Source: CAVQAH01 sp963784195 (GTDB lineage Bacteria; Acidobacteriota; Vicinamibacteria; Vicinamibacterales; 2-12-FULL-66-21). Taken from it: 64,000 bases of DNA. The notes under the pieces are model-generated. The model was given only the letters and a program-made list of their open reading frames with translations. It was not told where the DNA came from and ran no database searches. Below, piece after piece: positions 58,501 to 64,000 of this stretch. The position numbers were made by a program, and so were the translations under genes. The first letter of the stretch is position 1, and each line of letters starts with the position of its first letter. The stretch lies in the NCBI GenBank assembly GCA_963784195.1, contig CAWARA010000011.1, forward strand, positions 1 through 64,000, in the 5' to 3' direction.

Positions 58501-58609
58501 GCGTGTCGGTCACCATCTGCTGTGCCGGCAGCGTCAGCGCCGTCAACAGCAGGCCAGCGCTCACGACGAACATCCATCGTCGCCATCGGACGAGACTTGC
58601 AACGCTCAT
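55527..58609 (-). CDS. Secreted M14-family zinc carboxypeptidase-like protein with Gly/Arg-rich insert
   Basis: ATG 58609 starts a signal peptide (RWRRWMFVVSAGLLLTALTL). The peptidase domain shows ITNLQQNRENLAKIADPRGQ, LMGGLHSGETGPSEMLMELV (HSGE zinc ligands), VSVTPVADPDGRDRNVDWFY and, after one frame jump near 57840 in a GCC-rich run, DLHES (third ligand). An insert of about 95 residues made almost only of Gly, Arg, Glu and Ala (about 57450-57170) interrupts the domain. The C-terminal 450 residues have beta and Rossmann-like parts (GSYVIKRDQPYGRLAKNLLE, FLEAGGTVIAMGNAVRFPTE). Total near 1,025 residues. Substrates of this large acidobacterial M14 group are unknown. Confidence 0.85.
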
Positions 58610-58641
58610 CAGGATTTACTCCTTGGGTCCGGGAATTCTAC

Positions 58642-58731
58642 TTCACACGGGGGTTCACACGACAGGTTCACTACGAGGGTTCACACGGGGGTTCACTACG
58701 AGGGTTCACCACGAACGTTCACGCGGGGGTT
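58642..58731. repeat. GGTTCAC-based tandem-like repeats
   Basis: Seven or so copies of GGTTCAC spaced 9 to 15 bp apart, with ACTACGAGG or ACACGGGG between them, lie between the M14 and histidine kinase genes. The start of the M14 transcript must cross or begin in this array. Confidence 0.8.
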
Positions 58732-60149
58732 CCGGTCGTGGGGTGTTCGCGGTGTTGAGTCGACGGCAGCGTGACTTCGAAGCGGGCTCCCTCGCCGGGT
58801 GCTGACACCACGGACACGGTTCCGCCGTGAGCCTGGACGATGGCGCGTACCAGGCTCAGGCCGAGACCCAGGCCTCGCTCGGCGCGGCTCTTGTCGCCTC
58901 GATACAGCCGATCCCAGATTCGCGGCAAATCGTCGGGCGTGATGCCTCGGCCGGTGTCGCGCACCTCGATCGCGGCGCCGGTGCTGGTTCGTTTGACGGC
59001 GAGATCGACGCGGCCGCCGCGCGGCGTGTACTTGACCGCGTTGTCCACCAGGTTGGCCAGAACCTGACGCATGCGGTTGCTGTCGAGTTCGACGACCGCT
59101 TCTTCGAGAGGCTCGGCGTGGAGCGCCACGCCTTTGTCCTCCGCCACGTCCTCATACAGGTCGATGGTATTGCGCACCAGCTCTGCCACGTTGACCGGTT
59201 CGACCTGCAGTCGCATCGTTCCGGTTTCCGCTTCCGAAATGTCCATCAGCGTGTTCAGCATCGTGACGACACGATCGGATTCTTCGAGACAATCTGCGAG
59301 CGCTTCGCGCAGGACGGCCGGGTCGTCAGGCGACTGCAGCGCCGTTTCGGCAATGCTGCGCATCCGCATCATCGGTGTTCTCAGGTCGTGGGCGACGTTG
59401 TCGAGCGCTCCGCGCATCCCGCCGATCAATGCCTGAATCCGGTCGAGCATCGCGTTGAACAGGAGGCTGAGCTGATCGAGCGCGTCCCCGGTGTCCCGCG
59501 CGTGGACCCGTGACTCGATCCGGCCGGTCCGCATGATTTGACGAACCGTGGCAATCAGGTCGCGAACGGGCTGCAGCGCCGACGACGTGAAGACGGCGCC
59601 AGCGGCGAGCCCGATGAAGACCAGGGAGAGGAAGTCGAGCAACAGGACCGTGCGGAAGCGCCGCAACAAGTCGTTGCGCCGCGCGGTGCTCTTGCCCACC
59701 TGAAACAACGTGCCGTCACCGAGGCGGACGGTCAGCACCTCGAGAGCGTCGCCGCGATCGCCCTGCAGCGTGGCCCACCGCTGTTGTCCGCTCAGTTCGG
59801 GGGTCGCCAGCTGCGACAGGTCGAAGCCGCGCCAGTCGTTCGGCGCGTTGAGAAACACGGCAGCCCCGAAGGGTCCGACCGCGCGGACGAAAAGGGGCTC
59901 ATAACCGGCGGCCGCCTGGCTGGAACGGATGGCGGACCCGACCGCCGCCTCCCCTCCCCGACGCCACGCCGCCGCGTACTCGTTGACCGTCGTCTCGATG
60001 ATCTCGTGGTCGAACTGGCGAAGGGCGGCCGAGAGCAGGAGGTAGGTCAGGACGATCAGGGCGAGAGAGCTGCTGACGAAGATCGCGGCATACCAGACGG
60101 CCAGACGCAGGCCAAGCGTGCGCCTGAGGCCGTCACGCCACGAGAACAT
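58719..60149 (-). CDS. Sensor histidine kinase (OmpR-partner type)
   Basis: ATG 60149 (MFSWRDGLRRTLGL) overlaps the response-regulator stop by 17 bp. The 476-residue protein has one membrane helix (AAIFVSSSLALIVLTYLLLS), a periplasmic sensor of about 130 residues, a second helix (FLSLVFIGLAAGAVFTSSAL), HAMP, and the HisKA box VAHDLRTPMMRMRSIAETAL with the phospho-accepting His. The ATP-binding part shows NLVDNAVKYT, DTGRGI and GLGLGLSLVRAIVQAHGG. It is intact. The opposite-facing degP gene suggests envelope stress as a signal, by analogy with CpxA and similar pairs. Confidence 0.93.
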   Translation of the reverse strand: MFSWRDGLRRTLGLRLAVWYAAIFVSSSLALIVLTYLLLSAALRQFDHEIIETTVNEYAAAWRRGGEAAVGSAIRSSQAAAGYEPLFVRAVGPFGAAVFLNAPNDWRGFDLSQLATPELSGQQRWATLQGDRGDALEVLTVRLGDGTLFQVGKSTARRNDLLRRFRTVLLLDFLSLVFIGLAAGAVFTSSALQPVRDLIATVRQIMRTGRIESRVHARDTGDALDQLSLLFNAMLDRIQALIGGMRGALDNVAHDLRTPMMRMRSIAETALQSPDDPAVLREALADCLEESDRVVTMLNTLMDISEAETGTMRLQVEPVNVAELVRNTIDLYEDVAEDKGVALHAEPLEEAVVELDSNRMRQVLANLVDNAVKYTPRGGRVDLAVKRTSTGAAIEVRDTGRGITPDDLPRIWDRLYRGDKSRAERGLGLGLSLVRAIVQAHGGTVSVVSAPGEGARFEVTLPSTQHREHPTTGTPA

Positions 60150-60807
60150 AGCCAATCCCCCGGACGGTCTGCAGCATCTTGCGATCGAAATCCTTGTCGA
60201 TCTTTTCGCGAAGACGAAACACCAGCACATCAACGACGTTCGTGCGCGGATCGAAGCTGTAGTTCCAGACGTGCGACAGGATCATCGTTTTCGACACCAC
60301 GCGTCCGGCGTTGCGCATCAAGTAGTCCAGCAGCGCGAACTCGCGCGGCCGCAGTTCCTCGATGTCGCGCCCTGCGCGCGTGACCTTCCTGGTGATCAGA
60401 TCCAGCGTCAGATCGCCAACCACGAGCCTGTTCGAATCCGTCACGCCTGTCGCCCGCCGGATGAGCGCCTGCACGCGCGCCAGCAATTCGGAGAACGCGA
60501 ACGGTTTGGTCAGATAGTCGTCGCCACCGGTCTGAAGCCCCTTGACCCGGTCGTCGACCGAGTGTTTCGCGCTCAGGATGATGACCGGCGTCCGAATCTT
60601 CTTTTCCCGCATCCGCTGGATCAGCGACAACCCGTCCAGCCGAGGCAGCATGAGATCCACGATCGCCACGTCGTAGGGTTCAGTGGTGGCCAGGTGCAGG
60701 CCGGTCTCCCCGTCCGCCGCGTGATCCACGGCGAACCCCGCTTCCTTGAAGCCCTTCATCAGGAAGCCCGCGATGGTCAGGTCGTCTTCGACGATCAGAA
60801 CGCGCAT
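60133..60807 (-). CDS. OmpR-family response regulator
   Basis: A 224-residue protein from ATG 60807 (MRVLIVEDDLTIAGFLMKGF). The receiver has the acidic pair, the phospho-accepting Asp in VAIVDLMLPRLDG and the Lys in DDYLTKPFAFSELL. The winged-helix output reads PREFALLDYLMRNAGRVVSK and VDVLVFRLREKIDKDF, ending GIGYVLVA. The longer upstream frame is repeat-derived and rejected. It is the first gene of the pair with the histidine kinase and is divergent from degP, which it may regulate. Confidence 0.94.
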   Translation of the reverse strand: MRVLIVEDDLTIAGFLMKGFKEAGFAVDHAADGETGLHLATTEPYDVAIVDLMLPRLDGLSLIQRMREKKIRTPVIILSAKHSVDDRVKGLQTGGDDYLTKPFAFSELLARVQALIRRATGVTDSNRLVVGDLTLDLITRKVTRAGRDIEELRPREFALLDYLMRNAGRVVSKTMILSHVWNYSFDPRTNVVDVLVFRLREKIDKDFDRKMLQTVRGIGYVLVA

Positions 60808-60833
60808 TTGTCCAAATGATTCTATGTCTTCGC

Positions 60834-60929
60834 TGCCGTGGTTCGTGGTCCGTGGTCCGTGTCTCGTCGACCGACACGCGTACGACAGACGTTCGGCGAG
60901 ACACGGACTACGAACCACGGACCACGGCA
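60834..60929. repeat. 36-bp inverted repeat of the TTCGTGG family
   Basis: Arms 60834-60869 and 60894-60929 match at 32 of 36 positions with a 24-base centre. It lies between the divergent response regulator and degP genes, so it is inside both 5' regions. Confidence 0.88.
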
Positions 60930-61080
60930 GCCGAAGCGCGCTGGGCTCTGCGCGCGAGGGCGGAGCATTACACAGCTGTAATGTTCCAGAAAGCCGCCAG
61001 TAATCTCCCCACCGTATCTTGAATACATGAAGCGCCGAGCAGCAGCGCTCTCAGGGAACAGACCGAAGGAGATTACCGAG

Positions 61081-62589
61081 ATGAATTCGACACCAAGAGT
61101 CAAAGCAGGGCTGGCAGCAGGCGCCCTTCTTTTGACTGGCTCATTGATTGGCTGGAGCGCAGCAGCCGGCGGGGCGGCGAGCGCCGCTCCCGCGCCAGGC
61201 GCTCCGGCAACCGCGACCGTGGCGGAAAGCGCCGCGAGCCGCACCATTGGGGGGGCTGTGGACTCCTACGCCTCCGTCGTCGAGAAGGTTTCGCCGGCGG
61301 TCGTCACGATCCGCTCCGAGCGGCGGGTCAGCCGCGTCAGCGCGCAGGGCAACCCGTTCGGTGACGACTCCCCATTCCGCGACTTTTTCGGCGAGCGGTT
61401 CGGCAGACCGGATCCGCAGCCTCGTCGTGAAGCGGGACTCGGGTCGGGCGTCATCGTCCGTCCTGATGGCTACATCCTGACGAACCATCACGTAGTCGAC
61501 GGCGCCACGACGGTGAAAGTGGACCTGAACGACGGCCGCACGCTCGACGCGAAGGTCATCGGGTCGGACGCCGCGAGCGATCTCGCGGTGATCAAGGTCG
61601 ACGGCTCGAATCTCGCCACGATGACGCTGGCCGATTCGAACAACGTCCGCGTCGGTGACGTCGCCCTGGCGATCGGCAACCCGCTCGGCGTGGGCCAGAC
61701 CGTGACGATGGGGATTGTCGGCGCGAAGGGGCGCGCGACGGGCCTCGGCGATGGCAGCTTCGAGGACTTCATCCAGACCGACGCACCGATCAACCGGGGC
61801 AACTCCGGTGGTGCGCTGGTGAGCACGCGCGGTGAGTTGATCGGGATCAACTCCCAGATTCTGTCGCCCTCCGGTGGCAACATCGGAATCGGGTTCGCGA
61901 TTCCCGCGAACATGGCGAAGAACGTCATGGCTCAGCTCATCGACCACGGACAGGTCCGGCGCGGGATGCTGGGCGTGACGGTGCAGCCGGTGACGTCGGA
62001 CATCGCCCGCAGCCTCGGCCTGGAGAAGGTTCAGGGCGCGCTCGTGAACGCGGTCCAGCCCGGCAGCCCGGCAGAAAAGGCTGGTCTCCGCCGCGGTGAC
62101 GTGATTACCGCGGTCAACGGATCCGCGATGAAGGACGGCAACTCGCTGCGCAACGAGATCTCGCAGCTGATGCCGGGCTCGGAAGTGAAAGTGGCCTTCA
62201 CCCGCGGCGGGAAGGAAGACACCGTTGGCGTGAAGCTCGCGGAGCTGAAGGCGCAGCCCGAGGGCGAGGGTCGGGACAACGAGAATGGCGGCCCGGCCGA
62301 GGGCACGACGTTCGGAATGACTGTCGAACCGCTGACGCGTGAGACAGCCCGTCAGCTGGACGTGGACGCAACGACCGGAGTGGTGGTCACCCGCGTTCAG
62401 CCCGGCAGTAATGCCGCCGACGCAGGCCTGCGAGCCGGCGACGTGATCGAGGAAGTCGATCGGCAGCCGGTTGGGTCATCGGATGCGCTGCGTGATGCTC
62501 TCGCGAAGGGCACGGCGCCGGCGCTTCTGCTCGTCCACCGCGGCGAGACGACCTTGTTCGTGACACTTCAGCGCGGTCAATCGCGGTAA
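61081..62589 (+). CDS. degP: DegP/HtrA periplasmic serine protease
   Basis: ATG 61081 follows AAGGAG; the in-frame ATG 61027 lacks such a site. The 502-residue protein has a signal or anchor helix (GLAAGALLLTGSLIGWSAAA) and an Ala-rich linker. The protease domain has the triad His in TNHHVVDGATTV (about residue 135), Asp in GSDAASDLAVIKVDGS, and Ser in INRGNSGGALVSTRGEL (about 241). Two PDZ domains follow (LGVTVQPVTSDIARSLGLEK and FGMTVEPLTRETARQLDVDA). It degrades or refolds damaged envelope proteins. The two-component genes on the other side are likely regulators. Confidence 0.96.
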   Translation: MNSTPRVKAGLAAGALLLTGSLIGWSAAAGGAASAAPAPGAPATATVAESAASRTIGGAVDSYASVVEKVSPAVVTIRSERRVSRVSAQGNPFGDDSPFRDFFGERFGRPDPQPRREAGLGSGVIVRPDGYILTNHHVVDGATTVKVDLNDGRTLDAKVIGSDAASDLAVIKVDGSNLATMTLADSNNVRVGDVALAIGNPLGVGQTVTMGIVGAKGRATGLGDGSFEDFIQTDAPINRGNSGGALVSTRGELIGINSQILSPSGGNIGIGFAIPANMAKNVMAQLIDHGQVRRGMLGVTVQPVTSDIARSLGLEKVQGALVNAVQPGSPAEKAGLRRGDVITAVNGSAMKDGNSLRNEISQLMPGSEVKVAFTRGGKEDTVGVKLAELKAQPEGEGRDNENGGPAEGTTFGMTVEPLTRETARQLDVDATTGVVVTRVQPGSNAADAGLRAGDVIEEVDRQPVGSSDALRDALAKGTAPALLLVHRGETTLFVTLQRGQSR

Positions 62590-62601
62590 CACCACCCACG
62601 G

Positions 62602-62624
62602 ACGGCGTCGCACGACGCCGCCCG
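62602..62624 (+). terminator. Hairpin after degP
   Basis: GGCGTCG-CA-CGACGCC (62604-62619) starts 14 bp after the degP stop and is followed by GCCCGTTTC. The T run is short, so efficiency is uncertain. Confidence 0.6.
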
Positions 62625-62752
62625 TTTCATATAGATGTGCGGAGCTGCGGGGCGCTTGCCACGCAGCTCCAAACCCGCCCTTCACATCCCCGCACTCTTC
62701 GCTCGCCGATTCTCAACACAACAGTGGCGCGGCAGTTTAGAATAGACGCGCC

Positions 62753-63136
62753 ATGAACACGACCATCGGCAAGGGCATCACCATCAAGGGTTCCATTCAA
62801 GCAGAAGAGGCCGTGACGATCGCCGGGACCGTCAACGGCGACATCATCGCGACCAATTTCGACGTTGTCGTCGAGTCGGGCGCGCACGTGGACGGTGCGG
62901 TGACGGCGCGGGCCATCACCGTTCGCGGCAATTCCAAAGGCCGTCTCATCGCGCGCGAAATCGTCCGCGTATTCCGCAGCGCCGCCGTGCGTGCCGATAT
63001 CGCCGCTCCCCGCCTTGCGCTCGAAGAAGGCGCCATGTTCAACGGGTCGGTCGCACCGGCACGGGTCGAGGCCGCCATCATCGTCGGCGCCTACCGACGC
63101 AAGACCGAGCCGGAAGCCGTCACGACCATCGCCTGA
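62753..63136 (+). CDS. Bactofilin
   Basis: A complete 127-residue cytoskeletal protein that polymerises into nucleotide-free filaments on the inner membrane. The repeated beta-helix turns are visible: GKGITIKGSIQAEEAVTIAG, TVNGDIIATNFDVVVESGAH, VDGAVTARAITVRGNSKGRL, SAAVRADIAAPRLALEEGAM, and NGSV. Family knowledge links bactofilins to cell shape and localisation of wall enzymes. No peptidase M23 partner is adjacent. Confidence 0.93.
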   Translation: MNTTIGKGITIKGSIQAEEAVTIAGTVNGDIIATNFDVVVESGAHVDGAVTARAITVRGNSKGRLIAREIVRVFRSAAVRADIAAPRLALEEGAMFNGSVAPARVEAAIIVGAYRRKTEPEAVTTIA

Positions 63137-63225
63137 TCCTCGAAGATTCAGGCGGTGCTTCACGTAACTGCACATAATCGCAGGACATATTGGCCTTACC
63201 CCCACGTGGTGAGGGTTTTTCCCGG

Positions 63226-63255
63226 TTGACGGGTGTCGCTGGCGGCAGTTACTAT
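63226..63255 (+). promoter_or_regulatory. Sigma-70-like promoter for the receiver-only regulator
   Basis: TTGACG (63226-63231) and TACTAT (63250-63255) with an 18-bp gap lie about 100 bp before the gene at 63358. Both boxes are close to consensus in a GC-rich background. Confidence 0.6.
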
Positions 63256-63357
63256 TTGTCACCCCACACTCCCCTCCCTGTGCCAGAGGTCTGGCCGCTG
63301 TCTGCGCGAGCCGAACCGCGCGTGACCGCGCCGTTTCCGCCATAGGAGTGTCACGCT

Positions 63358-63816
63358 GTGGTGAAGCAGGTACCGCTGGTGCTGATCGTCGAGGACGACC
63401 CGCAATCGCGCGACGGCTATGCCGAATTCCTCGAGCGCGGCGGTTTCCGTGTCGCGCAGGCCTCGAACGCGGAAGACGCCCTGGCGCAATCACTGGCCAT
63501 GGTGCCCGATGTGATCATCACCGACATCGCACTTCCTGGCCGTGACGGCTTCGCGTTGGCAACCGAGATACGCGGCGAAGAACGCACGCAGCGCATTCCC
63601 GTCGTCGCCATGACCGCGTACTGGGCGCCAGACGTGCACGAGCGGGCCGACAAGGCGGGCATCACCGCCATTCTCGCGAAGCCGTGTCAGCCCGAACACC
63701 TGATTGCCGAGCTCAATCGCGTCCTGCACCGGCCGCGCGCATCACGAGCGGCAGCCCCAGCATCGCCTGCGAACGGAAGCCAACGCAGGCGCGCGTCAGA
63801 GGCGCAAGCCCATTAA
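63358..63816 (+). CDS. Single-domain response regulator
   Basis: GTG 63358 follows AGGAG. The 152-residue protein is a CheY-like receiver: VPLVLIVEDDPQSRDGYAEF with the acidic pair, PDVIITDIALPGRDGFALAT with the phospho-accepting Asp, VAMTAYW (Thr) and AILAKPCQPEHLIAEL (Lys). A 30-residue basic, Ala-rich tail follows and no output domain is present. Such proteins act in phosphorelays or by protein contact. No kinase is adjacent. Confidence 0.92.
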   Translation: MVKQVPLVLIVEDDPQSRDGYAEFLERGGFRVAQASNAEDALAQSLAMVPDVIITDIALPGRDGFALATEIRGEERTQRIPVVAMTAYWAPDVHERADKAGITAILAKPCQPEHLIAELNRVLHRPRASRAAAPASPANGSQRRRASEAQAH

Positions 63817-64000
63817 CAGCCGCTGGTACCACCGGCTGTCGAGTGGCCAGTGGCTGCTCGTCACGGCGGCACTGGTCGCCGCAGCCGCCGTCACGCTCAG
63901 CCTGATGGGCCGCGTCCCGATCTGCAAGTGCGGCTACGTCAAGCTGTGGCACGGCGTCGTCGCGAGCTCCGAGAACTCCCAGCACATCTCGGACTGGTAC
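63767..64000 (+). CDS. DUF2585 family membrane protein (partial at the window edge)
   Basis: The frame ending at base 64000 reads NSRWYHRLSSGQWLLVTAAL, then VAAAAVTLSLMGRVPICKCG, YVKLWHGVVASSENSQHISD and WY. The stretch GR-PIC-CGYVKLWHGV-SSENSQHI-DWY is the signature of DUF2585, small integral membrane proteins of unknown role. The first helix and the conserved Cys pair are present; the rest lies outside. No ATG or GTG is seen at the expected place, so the start (CTG 63767 or upstream, overlapping the regulator gene by about 50 bp) is unsettled and an indel is possible. Confidence 0.75.
   Translation, partial: MRTEANAGARQRRKPINSRWYHRLSSGQWLLVTAALVAAAAVTLSLMGRVPICKCGYVKLWHGVVASSENSQHISDWY

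Overview
This is a high-GC bacterial chromosome segment. The gene families point to Acidobacteriota, probably Vicinamibacteria: an ADOP-type duplicated permease paired with a PadR regulator, an ECF sigma factor overlapping a Ser/Thr kinase with a beta-propeller tail, and imperfect heptad-like intergenic repeats (TTCGTGG, GGTTCAC types). This placement is inference; no rRNA or marker gene is present.

Sequence quality needs care. Around twenty genes that read well as proteins are split between frames by single indels, and 14.63-15.06 kb is an almost pure poly-G tract (one run of 46 G) that is more likely an assembly bridge than biology. I merge frame-split pieces into single entries and say where the frame jumps. 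Long genes that stay open (transketolase, ADOP permease, TRAP permease, ilvD, pruA, MATE, degP) show the rest is usable.

Layout. 1-2.5 kb: a frame-broken metzincin lipoprotein, then YjbQ coupled to a lectin-fold lipoprotein. 2.58 kb: tRNA-Thr(CGT). 2.6-12.64 kb: a decayed integrative element between that tRNA and a 57-bp copy of its 3' end, with an AlpA-like regulator, a broken primase-polymerase, cargo (beta-lactamase-fold remnant, metzincin/DUF11 exoprotein, vanadium haloperoxidase, cytochrome c peroxidase fragment), an IS91-like remnant and a truncated tyrosine integrase. 12.7-17.2 kb: IS and MITE debris, an AlkD-type repair protein, the poly-G tract, a cupin, and remnants of gapN and glgP.

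17.4-30.8 kb is the most interesting block: a one-direction cluster of phosphoglucomutase, an SHB17-like histidine phosphatase, class I aldolase, phosphoketolase, transketolase, a truncated rpiB, a GH94 phosphorylase-like protein and a GH144/glycoamylase protein. Together they read as beta-1,2-glucan breakdown to glucose 1-phosphate feeding a phosphoketolase cycle with a sedoheptulose-bisphosphate branch, i.e. a natural counterpart of non-oxidative glycolysis. A tRNA 3'-end-like sequence follows 14 bp after the last gene.

30.9-64 kb is more ordinary: beta-helix protein, PadR/ADOP, ECF sigma/kinase, a TatT-DctP-DctQM TRAP transporter, a truncated HNH-family protein, a second PadR with a small membrane protein, a J-like protein, ilvD, outer-membrane proteins, pruA, MATE, YdeI-like, MliC lipoprotein, TerB, an M14 peptidase with a Gly/Arg-rich insert, an OmpR-type two-component pair facing a DegP protease, a bactofilin, a receiver-only regulator and the start of a DUF2585 protein.
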